Source: Vitrella brassicaformis
Lineage: Eukaryota > Sar > Vitrellaceae
Length of the DNA stretch: 64,000 nucleotides
Assembly: GCA_001179505.1 (NCBI GenBank)
Contig: CDMY01000295.1
Span: 466,506 to 530,505 of the forward strand
Direction: 5' to 3'
Part shown: positions 1-11,554 of the stretch, one piece after another
How positions within the stretch are numbered: position 1 is the first letter of the stretch
Layout: every line of letters starts with the position of its first letter
Notes under the pieces: generated by a model
What the model saw: only the letters and a program-made list of their open reading frames with translations
What the model was told of the DNA's origin: nothing
The model's database searches: none
Translations under genes and position numbers: made by a program

Positions 1-155
1 TGGACGTGTACATCTGTCTGTGCTCTGTATTGATGTATGTGCCTGTGCGTCAGTCGGAAGTCGCAAGAAAAGCAAGAGGATGAAATGTAGGCAACGTATA
101 TATTAAGAAAGCAGTCAACCGACCATTCATGTCTCCTGCTTGAGTAGGTCCTCAG

Positions 156-488
156 TACTGCGACCGCGTTCTTGTGTGGCCTGGGAGCGTCTGTCGTGCC
201 GGCTTGTACAGGTAATCACGGCTACAAACTGCTGAATAGATAGGATGATGTATATCAATCCTTGCTGTGAGCTGTATCTACAGCTCAGTACCCCACATCA
301 CGGCTTCTGACCACACCCCCGTCTACGCCATCTTGCAGCTGGAGATCCCACAACGCGATAAGATACGGTCGAGGAGAATTGAGCGCCTAATGAAAAACCT
401 CACAAACAGACTCAAATCAGTCAGACTCGACAGACTCAAATCAGCCATCTCTTCTGTGAAACCAAACAGCGACTCATCTCGGCCCTGA
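156..488 (+). CDS. 3' end of an inositol polyphosphate 5-phosphatase (IPPc domain), partial
   Basis: Two terminal exons are visible: 156-211 (after a cag acceptor) and 284-488, joined in phase to the TGA at 486-488. The first encodes a CDRVLVWPG-like stretch and the second an ITASDHTPVYA stretch. These match the last two conserved blocks of the IPPc fold (W/C-DR-V/I-L and SDH-x-PV), which hold catalytic Asp and His residues in the family. The family removes the 5-phosphate from phosphoinositides or soluble inositol phosphates at membranes. About 45 basic residues follow the domain. The rest of the gene lies left of the window. It converges on a phosphatidylinositol synthase gene. Motif call is fairly secure; substrate class cannot be told from this end. 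Confidence 0.7.
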
Positions 489-1065
489 CTCAGAGACGCG
501 ACAGTGAAGAGGAATGAGTGGATGGATTGCATGAAGATATGGATGGATGCTGTTATTGTAGCCACGTCCGCAGGCGGCTCGAATGCGTGAGTGAATGGAG
601 TCAATGTGATGGAGGGTGGCTCTGGTGAGTCATTCACGGCGAGAAACCCCGCAAAGAACAAGTAGAAGATAAACCAACCATGTGTGCTGTGAGCCATGTG
701 CACTGCAGAGACACAAGTCAGCATATATGTCTTTCCGATGATCGGCCTTCGACGCATCAGTGCCGTGCATCAGCAGCGGCCAGCCGTCGATGAACGAACG
801 CACTCACACAGCCGGGCAGCACGGAAGACAGGCAGAACACACACATAAGATGGGATGACCACTGCGAAAAAAACAAACAAAACCTCACCGTCTCGGTGAT
901 CAAATCTCAGCTCTACCACCCGACCCACGACAAACCACCCACGAGCGACGACCGAACGACAAACGGACACATACAGCCTCACCGCCCGCCCACTCGCCAG
1001 CACTAAAAAAGCCATGAATGCACGCGATGGCCACGCACACTTATCTCGCTCATCCTGGCTGTTAG
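489..1065. other. Intergenic spacer, convergent 3' ends
   Basis: Lies between the stop of the 5-phosphatase and the stop of the PI synthase on the other strand. It holds short low-complexity tracts and open frames without domain likeness. I see no RNA gene. Confidence 0.5.
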
Positions 1066-2112
1066 TCATGTCTGTTTCTTCTTTTCCCTCAGCTTGGCCC
1101 CATCGGCCTCGAGCACTGTCTTGACATAGTACGCGACCACCCACAGCTCGCACAGGAGGGCCATGGCCCTCCCGGCCGCCAACACGGCCCCGACGGCCGG
1201 GTGCGCCAGCCATCTGGCCAAAGGAAGGGTCAGCAGCAGCGGCCGGGCAATGTCGGTCTGCAGGTACGCCCACAGGGGCAAAAACATGAGGCCGCTGATG
1301 ACCAGGGTGCCGGGGAGGGTGCGGAAGTTGTTGGAGAGGATCTTGCGGACGATCCAGGGGGCGGCTGCGAAGCAGGCCTCCTTCCAGTTGCCACTTGCCC
1401 TCTCGGTGTTGGTGAAGGCGAAGACGAGCCACTCGACGCACGCGATAAGCGGGGCCACCGACGGAGCCACGCGCGACCACAGCAGCTGCCGGCTGATGTT
1501 GTCGATCACCACATCGATGATCGCACCGAACTCGCTCGACTGGTCAAACAGCCGGGCCGTCAAACCTGAATCGATGCAACACACACACACACACACACAC
1601 ACACACGAACAACGAAAAGACGATACTCATCTGTGTCTGCCCGTTCGTCTGGCTGCATCCGCCGAGCCATAAAGGAAGTCAGTCAGACAAATCCCTCCCT
1701 TACCATCGAAGAAGTCCAGTGTGAACCCCAGGGCATAGAGCAGCGAGAAGGCCAGCGGCCTCTGGTACATGAACCCAAACATGGCCCCCAGCAGCACCAG
1801 CCGCACATAGCCAATCAGATTCGGCACATAGAACAGTGGTGCCATCATCAGCCGCCTCTTCTCGCGTATCGCCTCCTTCGCCCGGCCCACGGTGATGGCC
1901 GCGCGCGACTGAACCTGCCCGTCTTCTGCAATCGGCTGGCCGGGGAGCTCAGTGATTGGCGCTGTGACAATGCTCGAGTGGCTGCTGAGTGATGAGGAGA
2001 GAGGTGCCTTTCTGCCGAAGAGGGAAGGCATCTTGACGGCTGCTGAAGCTGTGACGAATAAAGGTCGCACCACCGCTGCACACGCCGGTAAGGATGAAGC
2101 CTCGGCCTGCAT
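1066..2112 (-). CDS. PIS: Phosphatidylinositol synthase (CDP-alcohol phosphatidyltransferase)
   Basis: Two exons, 2112-1704 and 1565-1066, about 302 residues. The splice joins the halves of the CDP-alcohol phosphatidyltransferase motif D-G-x2-A-R-x8-G-x3-D-x3-D, complete here (DFFDG, then LTAR, then EFGAIIDVVID). This family joins CDP-diacylglycerol to an alcohol, with myo-inositol for PI synthase, in the ER membrane; the motif Asp residues bind metal and nucleotide. Hydrophobic segments lie before (YVRLVLLGAMFGFMY) and after the motif. The inositol-specific assignment rests on overall arrangement and could instead be another CDP-alcohol transferase. The start at 2112 is the first ATG in frame; 2031 is an alternative that would shorten the N terminus by 27 residues. 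The C terminus ends in a Lys-rich tail, compatible with an ER signal. Confidence 0.78.
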
Positions 2113-2313
2113 CAGGTAGGTTGTTACTATACTACTACTCAAGCGGTCAGGATGTTTATGTTGTCACATCTGTCGCCGTGTTTGCTCATCTGCTTCCGTT
2201 CAAAAACACCTCCATTCTCCGCCAGGTTTCCGTTTCACGGCGATAGTTTCACGGTAGCTCGCAAAAGGAGGAAGGGAAAGGGGAAGGAATGGGATTTGCC
2301 ACGTAGTTGAGAA

Positions 2314-4656
2314 ATGGCAACAGGTCGGCGCTCCTCATTTGGCTCCAACCACGTGGGAGAAGACGACGAGCTGAATTGGGCGGAGGCTCAGGGTCGCCGG
2401 GCGACAGACGAAGGCGCACCTGTTCCAGCAACAGGACTACATGCACTTGGCGGGAGGCAAGAGACCGACGAGCGACCTCACCGCTCTGACGTGCCACTAC
2501 ACTCGCCTGGCCCTCCCGGCCTACATGTGTCGCCCGAGATGATGAGTATCGCCCAGGAGGCATTCCTTCTGGCGACAATCAGGCAACGTCAACATCATCC
2601 TACCAGTGGGGATGGGCCCCTGTCCTTCAAGTGAGCAGAAAGACGTGTAGGTCAGTCAGTCAGTCCTGTGTGTGTGTGGATGATGGATGCATTGCATTCT
2701 TCCATCTCCTTCTTGTATGTATCTTGTCCCCCCTTGTGTTGCGTGTGCAGGGACATCCGTTTGACCACGTCGTCCGTCGTGCATGGCCTCCCTCTAGCGG
2801 AGCGGCTGCTGCACGACAACTTTCCTGCGGAGGCATTCGCCCCCTTCCATCCGCCACGGGGGGGCACCAAGCGCCGCGTGGATGGCACGAAGGCCGGTGC
2901 TGGGTGCGCGAAGGAGAGGTCCGTCGCGGCGTCCTCTAGTAGTGCAGCAGCAGCTGCTGCTGCTGCTGCTGGTAGTGGCGATGGTGTGGTGGCGGAGAGC
3001 GCCGCTGGAAGTGTTGTCAAGACAGGGGAGGGGGCAACGGGCAAGGGGAAGGGGAAGGATGGAGAAGAGGGAGGGCATCAGGTACGAAAGAGAGAAATCG
3101 CCCGCAGCTTATTGCGGGTGCCGCACAGCGCATGCGGACTGTGTCCATGTCTGGGTGTGGTGTGTCTGTCTGTGTGGTCGGTTCCCTCGTCAGGTGTGTC
3201 CGATATGCCAGGAGGAGTTGGTGTTGCTGCAGCAGCTGAGAAGAGTCGACGAATGTGGCCACTGTGTAAGTGAAGTGAAGTCACTCCTCCATCCCACATA
3301 CGCTCACAACACAGACATCTGTCTGTCTGTCTGCTGGTGACATTTTGTGTCAGTTCCACGCGTGGTGTCTAGACGAGTGGCTCGAGAAGAACTCCACCTG
3401 CCCCATGTGCAGGCTTAACCTGCACGACTCTGCCCGTCGTCTTCGTGCCATGCTGCCGCCCCCGGAGCCCTCATCTCCCGGTGGCGAGTCGGACGCCACT
3501 CTGCCCGACAGGGACCCCCCCTTCGGCTTCCGTCCTCTGCCGGGTTTCGGCATCCCGCACTCTCACCATCACAGCTTCGTCTTCATCGAGGCACCTCTTG
3601 TCCAGAGGCAAGTCCAGCCGGCCACGCAGCCGCCGTCAGGGCAGACACCACCCACCCCGCCCCCTCCCGCCCCTCTGCAAACTCGCCAGCACCAGCCTGA
3701 GCGGCCGACGGGGACGTTGGCAAGCTTGCGCTCGAGGGCGATGCGTGCCATTCGGTCGCTCGTGCCGTCTGCTGGTGGCCGTCGTGGTGGTGGTGGTGGT
3801 CGGAGAGAGGCGCAAGGGGAGAGGGACACGGAGAGGGAGAGCGGTGACTGGAGGAGGGTGGTGCGGCGCCGTGTCGATCAGGGCCAGCATGAGGAGGGAG
3901 GGGGGAGTGGGGTTGAGGGGGGCGGCCGTGTTGGCCGCGGCAGGTGGCTTGTGGTAGAACAGGCACCTGTTTCACATGTGCAAGAGAGGGTCAGTGAGGG
4001 ATGTGATGCACAGGGGCCGGGCCACCAGCACAGCACCAGCGAAAGAAGAATCAATCGGACGTGTGTCGCTTGTTTATTTCAGGAGCGTCCTGTCGTTTCT
4101 TCTGACGTCTTTCCCTCGGTGATTCCGCCAAGCCTGTACCCAGCGGGTGATGCTGGAGGTGGCAGTCGTGGCGATGCGGACGCGCCGGCCCACCCCATGA
4201 CCCCCCCGCCCGCCTACACTGCCGACGAGGCCGAGCCCCAAGACCCCTCGCATGACGAGCTCCTCCATCCACAGTGGCTGCAAGCACCCCATCCCCCGGC
4301 TGCCCCAGTCCTGGGCGCTCACCCACCACCACCAAGGGCAATGGCAGCCGCAGCTGCTGCAGCCGCCTCGTCCGGGCCTAGCTCGTCTCAGACAGGACAG
4401 GCGCTGGACATCTATTACGACACGCCGACGCCGCTGCAGCCACGCTATGCGGTGAGTGAGTCGTGTGAGTGGGGGAGGGGCAACACACACGCCACGCGGG
4501 TGGTCTGCGCAGTCACCGGCTCATCCATCGGTTAAACGGTCTGGGTGCTGTGTGCAGCACTCGATGCAGGCCATGCACGCCTCGATGGATGACATCCATA
4601 GCGGCGGGCCACACGACGATGACCACCAAGACGCAGGCGGCTGGACGGACACATAG
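2314..4656 (+). CDS. RING-H2 zinc finger protein, probable E3 ubiquitin ligase
   Basis: Six exons in consistent phase: 2314-2630, 2751-3081, 3194-3265, 3354-3989, 4083-4451, 4558-4656; about 607 residues. The RING-H2 core is split by one intron: CPICQEEL and DECGHC in exon 3, then FHAWCLDEWL and CPMC in exon 4, giving C-x2-C...C-x-H-x2-H-x2-C...C-x2-C. RING-H2 domains bind two zinc ions and recruit E2 enzymes. The rest is low complexity: a poly-Ala run near residue 150, Lys/Gly-rich stretches, and a Pro-rich C-terminal half, so the substrate cannot be guessed. No membrane segment or PA domain is visible. The ATG at 2314 is the first in the open exon. Confidence 0.8.
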
Positions 4657-4922
4657 ATAGGGACTCACTCGTGGCATGGTCGATGCGATCGATGTGTAGC
4701 AGGCAGAGGTACCCGGGGGCCCACCCACCCATGGGCTTTTCTTTTCGCAATGTGTGGGTGTGCGTTAGTGGTGTGGTGTGGTGTGGGTGGGGGATGCCGT
4801 GTGTGAGCGCGTGAAAAGACGTGTCCTGTGTCTTGCAGCCCTCAGGGCAATCGCAAAGACCTTAATGGCTGGATGGATGGATTTGCACGTTGCAAATGGT
4901 TGAGGGGTCAAAACTCAGCGGT

Positions 4923-4953
<31 letters not shown>

Positions 4954-5632
4954 ACACGACCAACCAAATGGCCACACCACACACACTGCACGAAACCGCA
5001 GTCAAGACAGACAGACAAGCACAGCCTGCCTACGAAGGACGTACGGCACGGCACTGCACACAAAGGCAAGGCAATGCGTTTATTCACTTTTCCGTCCCCC
5101 CGCCCACACAGCTCACATAACACACACCACACACACACACACACACAGAATGAGCACAAAAGACATACACGACGACACTTTTTTTATCTACCGGCGGACC
5201 GTTTCCCTCTCTGCAGCCCAGCCCACGCACAATCAGTAGCTGCGTACAACGGACAGCATCAGGGCTCGCTCGCTGCCATGCCCTGGCTGGCCTGCCTGGT
5301 GGGGTGCGTCCAGCCCAGCCGAACAAAAAAAGCTGTAGGGGAATACTACCTACCTGTCAGGCTCTGTGACAGAGCTACACTGATGAAACACTTGTCTAGA
5401 AGGGCACCGACACACACGGACACTGAGACACGCAGCGACAGGTCGCCCGACAACCCGCTTGAAGGAAGGCACAAGTTTCCTCTTCTCACATCTCATCTCC
5501 CCCCCCACACATCACACACACATCTGCCCTGGTGCTCCCTCCTCTACCCTTGTTCGGCCACACAGTCAGTGACAGAAACCACATGTCGAATTGTACACCA
5601 GACCAGACAAGACCTGCTCAGCTCAGCTCAAC
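4657..5632. other. Intergenic spacer with CA-rich simple repeats
   Basis: Separates two convergent genes. It contains (CA)n tracts at about 4922-4960 and 5120-5148 and GA/CA-rich sequence. Long open frames here come from the repeats and show no domain. Confidence 0.5.
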
Positions 5633-7923
5633 TCACCACCACTTGTGCCCTCTGTGCCTGCTGTGATGCCCGTGGTGGCCGTGGTGGCCGTGGTGGCCAT
5701 GGTGGCCATGGTGGTGCTTCGGCCACGGCCAGACTGGGTGGATTGGGCCCGGGGGAGGGCGAGGGGGAGGCGTCCATGTGAGCACCTTGAAGGCCGCGAG
5801 GGCGTCAACGAATCCGTGGCCTGTCCGGTAGTCGAAGCCGACCTGAAACCCGGGGAGAATGGGATCTGCACACAGCCAACAAATATAAGAGTCGATCCTA
5901 CACATCGTGTCAGTCACTGACGGACGCCACGCACCGTCCATCTTTTCTGCCTGGAGGGAAGCAGCAACGGACACACAGACCCAAGAGACACAGAGGGACC
6001 AGGTGTTTCTGTGCGTGTGTGGAGGTCTGTGTGGGGGTGGGGGTGAGCATACTGTGTATGTCAGGAGGCGCCTGAGGCCGTATGGCGACAAGAGCGGCTT
6101 GTTGTCCATGAGCAGCTTGTCGAGGATCAACGCTGCTAGCCCACACACGTGAGGCGCCGACGCACTTGTGCCGTAGAAATCTGAGAGAGAACAGTCGTGT
6201 GGTCGCCAGCCAGCATGGCATGCAACTCTGCCCTCTCTCTCTCTCTCTTTTTGTCATGTCAGGCAGGGGTCCACCTACTTGGATAGGTATCATTCTCGAC
6301 GTTGGCACGCTCAGACATAGACCCAAAGAACATCGTGTTGGCGCCATCTTTGCAAGGGGACACACACACGCACGAAGAGAGGGAGCCCAAGAGCCAATCA
6401 TTGTGTCAATCGCACGTGGTGTGTCGGTGAGTCACCTGGTCCTGTCACGTCGGGTTTGTAGAGGTCAAGGGGGTGGTCGAGTCGGGTGCCATTGTTGTCA
6501 AAGAGGATCAAACACCCCCCTGCGCCAGCACATACATACATACAGGCGTATGCATCAGTAGACCGATCTACTGCCCGATTGGATTGCCGCCCCCCCCCCC
6601 CCAACACACATGCACACACACAGAGCACGCCTGACCTCTGGATGAGTAGAGATTCACTTGTGTGTGGAGGGAGCAGACGGGAGCGACTCCACCCCAATTG
6701 TTGTTCGTTGTCCGCGAGGTTGCGTCACTGGCGCACAGGAAGTTACTCGCGTTGTAGTAGGCTGCCGCCCCGACTGACGTGGCGCCATGAGTGTTGGAAT
6801 GACTGACGACACACACAGATACACTTCTCTCCCTCTCTCTTTGGTTGTTTCTGCTTCTCTCTCTCTCTCTCTCTCTCCGCCTTGGTCTCCGTGTGTGTGT
6901 GTGTGTCATCGGCGTGTGTGCGTACCCCCAAGCAGTCGCTCCGAAGAAGTCCGGGTCTGTCGGGAGACGAAAGAAAGGCCGACAAGACAGAGAGACAGAC
7001 AGACAGACAGACAAGAGAGAGGGGGCGGGAGGGCGTGTTGCAAAGAGACCACCGAGACCATGCCAAGAGTACCCCTGTTGTGTTGATTACCTGGGTACGG
7101 CCGTCTGAACCATATCAACGAAATCCGGGTGGGATTGGTTATCGCCTCGTTGCTGCAGGCATTAGAGCAGAGAGGACGGACGCCAAAGAACGAACACACA
7201 AGAGTCAAACCCACCCACATGTTTGTCGGCATGCGAATCCGTCGCTCAGTCATTCCCTCACCCCTCCTCGTCCTTGATGATGGCTTTGCCGATGCGCAGA
7301 ATGAACTTCTCGCCATAGCCGGGAAGGTTCTGTCCCACAACGATACCATACCAACCCAATCAGCACATGGAGACGTAACGCTGACGCTTCCCAATCACTC
7401 ACTCACCTGGAAGCCGATAAATTCTGTGGGGTCGCCGGGTAGCTTGAGGCTCTCCTCCGCACCTCCAATGCCCTCGAAGCTGGCGGCAAAGGGCTCCCCG
7501 TCCCTGATGCCATTCATATGACAAGACCAGGCACACACCAGACAGGCAGACGATGGACGGATGGGCGGACGAGAGAGAAGGGGGCAGGCGGCTTACTTGG
7601 TGAAGATGAAAATGTCCAAGTCACACTGGCTCCCGAGGGGACCTGCACGCACCCGTGCCGTGCCGACAGTGAGGGCGACAGTGAGGGAGAGGGGCAAGGC
7701 ATTAAAAGCTCCCTGATGCTGCTGGTGCTGCTGCTGCTGCTGCTGCTGCCACAGGCAGGCATCTGACCGTGCACTGAGAAGTATGGCTCGTCCCAGTTGA
7801 GGACTCCAATCTGTGTAGCGTCCTCAGGCATGGTGAAATGGTAGTCGATGGAGCCCGTCTTGCTGCAAGCAAGACACACAGACAGACGAACACGCGGAGG
7901 GAGGTACCTCCCCGTGTGTGTGC

Positions 7924-7970
<47 letters not shown>

Positions 7971-9820
7971 GTCACCTGAACCAGTGCCACTCGTACTCGA
8001 TGGCAACCCCGAAGCCGAAATTGATAATGTCCCTGACGCCCGACGCATTGTAGTAGTCTTGAAGCGCTGAGTCGCCGTTGTTGCCAGCAGAGGAGAAGTA
8101 GTGCCTTCCCTTGGAGGTCACCTCGTCCACCGCCTGGGCTATGATCTGACGGGGAGAGTTGACACCGACACACCGACACACTTGCCATCGTCAGTCGCCT
8201 CTCCTCTGCTGAGCTGCGATCAGTGTCAGGGTTGGCGCCCTTACGCCATGAGCAAACATCGGCTCCGCAAAGTAGATGATGTCGTCGACGATCACCTCGC
8301 AGCCGAGCTCGGCCAGGTCCAAAATGCCTGGGACATACACACACACACACACACACAGGCGCATCTACATGGATGGATCGATGGATGGATGGACAGCTCG
8401 GCCTCTGCTACCGACCGTGGGCGAAACTAGCCTGCGAACGAGAGACAACAGAGTACGTGGTACGTCTCAGTGAATCAGTGTCAGCAGCATTACCATGCCA
8501 TTGAAGGCCGAATGAAAGGCGAATTTCTTTGCGCCAGGACACACATCATAACTGGGGTGTGACAGCAACACAGGCAGAGTGAGAGAGAGAGAGAGAGAGA
8601 GAGAAAGGGATGCCTCCACAAATGTCACGTGGCCGCTCGTTGTGTCGTTCCTCACGCACTCACGTCAGCTCCATCATGCCTCTTCCCTCGTCCGTGTAGC
8701 CGTCCTCCGGGCCCAATCCCTCGGACAGCACCTCCACATCCTGCGGCAGGTCCCCTTGTGCGTACAGAATCTTCGCCTTGTCCTGCCTGTCGAACGAGTC
8801 CGACATGAATCCGATGCCTGAAACACAACACACATACACACACACACACATAGGGAAGCCTGCAGCAGTGGCTTGGCCGTTCTGTGTCCATCTCAGGTCT
8901 TACACGAGAGCCTGGAGGCGTCGACCCCGTAGAGCTTCCGCACAGCGTCTGTGTTCATCGCGTGATCGCCTTGTGACCACACCTTGCCCGCCAGGGGACG
9001 CGCAATGGTGCTGTTCTGCTGACGCTGAGGCAGGTCGTCCGGCAGGTCGCCCGGCCGTGTGGGGATGACGCGCATTTGTGAGGCCCGGAGCACCCGAATC
9101 CCTTGTATCCTCGTGATGAAGGCGATCTTGTCGACTGGCAGCCTCGCAGACACGATTCGCTGAAAACGGCTGATGCCCGTGAGACCCAAAGAAGTGAGCT
9201 TCAAGATGAGGCCCTCGATGCCGCCCGGTTCCAGCTGCGACTCGTCGATGGCCATGTCCACAAGAATCCCCTCCGAGGACACCTGTGTGGCGGTGTCTTT
9301 GGCGAACTTCCGCAGCGTGGTCTCGTTGCGGAAGAGGCCCCGATAGGTCTGGAATGTCAAGCCGAGTGTCAGCCGCGTGTCGCTGTTGTCGGCGCTGAAC
9401 GGGTCGTCCCTCGCGAGTGCCGCCGACACGCCCTGCCGTCGGAGGTCGAACATCCGCTGCTCGACGTGGTGGAAGTGCAGCCGATAGAGCACTGTGTCGA
9501 GCTGAATGTTGGCGGGCTTGAAGAGCCGGCGAGCTGTGGCGGTGATGGACTTGACCAGCTGCGCGTACTTGACGTCCACAGCACCTGCAGGCAACACCCA
9601 CCACACGAGCAGCCAGAAAGCGCTACCAGTCTGCCTGTCTGCCCTCTTTCTCCTTACTCGGCTGATCCCGTTGTTCTTCGTCGTCCAGGTCAGTGTCGTT
9701 GCCTCCGCGGGTGTTGGGCTGCTCCACCCACAGCTCTGCCTGGGCGTCTTCAAGCTGCCCCTCACATTGCCAGATCAGAAGGGCGAAGGTGAGAAGCAGC
9801 GAAGCCGGCACGCCCCACAT
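5633..9820 (-). CDS. Secreted subtilase-like serine peptidase, copy 1
   Basis: Nineteen phase-consistent exons: 9820-9658, 9584-8904, 8817-8664, 8551-8494, 8431-8416, 8327-8245, 8145-7976, 7862-7768, 7642-7597, 7503-7407, 7329-7262, 7152-7091, 6956-6926, 6802-6636, 6519-6436, 6347-6279, 6180-6053, 5950-5935, 5865-5633; about 806 residues. A signal peptide begins with MWGVPASLLLTFALL. A ~260-residue N-terminal region precedes the fold, perhaps a propeptide. Core motifs: SDSFD (Asp288), TDEG (Glu325), SSAGNNGD (Asn407, oxyanion) and GTSASAPH (Ser687). The usual HGTH histidine motif is not seen; DEG occupies its place, as I recall in a bacterial S8 subgroup. The C terminus is a His/Gly-rich tail from 9-base repeats (about 5668-5720). 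The paralog at 51771-56204 differs in eight introns. Family assignment is firm; catalytic competence is open. Confidence 0.85.
5664..5722 (-). repeat. Nine-base tandem repeat coding a His-Gly tail
   Basis: Repeats of the type GTGGCCGTG/GTGGCCATG read on the minus strand as a run of HGH units near the C terminus of the first subtilase. The paralogous subtilase ends without this tail. Confidence 0.7.
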
Positions 9821-10268
9821 CGTTCACTCAAGCTCTCACGCCCCCACCCAACGGCTAGAGTGCCAAGACGACGCGAAAGATTGACGTGCTTGGCCAGCAG
9901 CCTAAACACGCACGTGTCGTCATAATCATGTACTATTATTTTGACCAGCGTAAACTTTGATGACATGGCCCGATTCACAGACGGACGTGTCCATACGGTT
10001 CATCCATACGTATACACAGACATATAAAAGATCATCCCCTAAGTACCACCGACCCAGCCCTCCAGCCGATTCCAACCTTTGACCTACAATTCATACCAAC
10101 TCAACCTAGTTCCCCCCCTGCCACTGCCGCATTCGGCGCCAGCCGATAGGCAAAGGCACCTGTGTCACCTGCTGCAAGTGCCTACATACAAGCCAACGGG
10201 AGAGACAAACGTACAACGATCACCTGGGACCACCTGCCAGGCAGGCAGCCTTCCCATCCTCACGGACC
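9821..10268. other. Upstream region of the first subtilase
   Basis: About 450 bases between the subtilase start codon and the 3' end of the MYND gene. It has moderate AT content by local standards. I see no clear promoter element or RNA gene. Confidence 0.4.
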
Positions 10269-11293
10269 TCACCTGACGTCATTCATCATTTGTTGCCTCA
10301 ACCCCTTCACGAGCCGAAAAAGAGGGAATAACGGCCACACGCCACACGATCGGCAAGGTCCAAAAAGCTGAACAGACCAGGACGCATAACATCGACAATG
10401 CGATATGCCCCGCCCGGGCAGGCGCTTGACCCTCTTTTCCTCCCCTCTCGTGTGGTCGCACTCCAGGAATGCTCCATCCTTGAAGCTGCTGATGGCCTTC
10501 TCCAGGTCGCCCACGGTGACGCCCTTGGCCGGGTCAGACGCAGGAACAGCACACACCTGACATTCACACACACACACACACACAATCGCCCCATCTCTGC
10601 GTTCACGGCCCCCCTTCCTCACCTGTCACCAAATTGGCCTTGTTGTCGAACTCCTCTGGTATGGCCGGCTTGAGGAGCTCATGGAAGTTTGCATTGAACT
10701 GCTGCATCCATGTCAGTGGCGACAGCCGATCGTAAGTGTAGCAGATGCAGTTGCGGCGCTTCATGATGATGAGAGTCGGGTAGGGATACAGCACGTGGCT
10801 CTTGTCGACATCCTCTCCCTCATCCTCACGGTAGCCCATCAGGTCACACAAGTCTATGTCCAGGCTCCGCGGCTCATTACTGCGGTTGGCGCGGCTGACC
10901 TCGGCCATCACCTCTTGCACCAGCTTGGAGTTCTCCTGGGCCGCACGGCACATCTGCACCACGACATACAGAGAGGGACACACAAGCTCATGAGCTTGGT
11001 GTACCTTGCGGTGCTTTGCCTACCTTCTTGTGCTCCTTCCAGTGAGCCCGCTGGCACTCAACCGAGCAGTAGCGAACCTGCAGGCGGAAAGAAAACCCAA
11101 TGTCCAGTTTCAGTGCGTGTTTGCCAATCACACATCACACGCATGACGGACGCAATCACATCTGGCTCACCTCGTGGCAGCCGCTGCAGATCTGCAGCGT
11201 CGTGACGTCATGAGCCTCCACACGCTTGCGGCATTTGGCGCACTTGCGGCCGATGTAGCAGTTCAGCATGCCCTCCATGCCCTGCCGGTCCAT
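10269..11293 (-). CDS. MYND zinc finger protein with possible thioredoxin-like region
   Basis: Exons 11293-11171, 11077-11024 and 10953-about 10630 are clear; a last exon 10556-10269 is provisional. The first two encode a MYND finger: CAKCRK, ICSGC, then YCSVECQRAHWKEHKK, the C-x2-C...C-x2-C...C-x3-C...H-x3-H spacing expected except that the final Cys comes from exon 3 (MCRA). MYND fingers are protein-interaction modules. Exon 3 contains VLYPYPTLIIM and a following YTYDRL stretch, faintly reminiscent of the second half of a thioredoxin fold; that is weak. The 3' junction is uncertain: the better-looking donor gtgagg leads to a quick stop, while a weaker gtgaca donor keeps a 96-codon frame open. 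Confidence 0.65.
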
Positions 11294-11554
11294 GATGACG
11301 CGAGTGGCCCTTCTCTATTCTGTTCCTCAAGCTCGCGCACTCCGCGTCCCCGTTGTCCAGGGTCCCGTTTTCAATCCAGTTTGACGCATTGGGAGCTCAC
11401 CAAACAAACGTGCACAAATATGCAACGGTCACAGACAAATGTCATCGACACCGTCTGACTCTCCTAGGGTCTCCCTCCCAACCTCTCCTTCCCTGCCTTT
11501 CTGCCTGCCTGCATTCCTGCCTGCCTTCACTATGCCACGACACATGTGAATGCC

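Noticed and set aside
4828-5781. 317-codon open frame
   Set aside because: It runs through CA repeats and His/Thr-rich low complexity with no domain or splice support; its end overlaps the antisense of a real exon.
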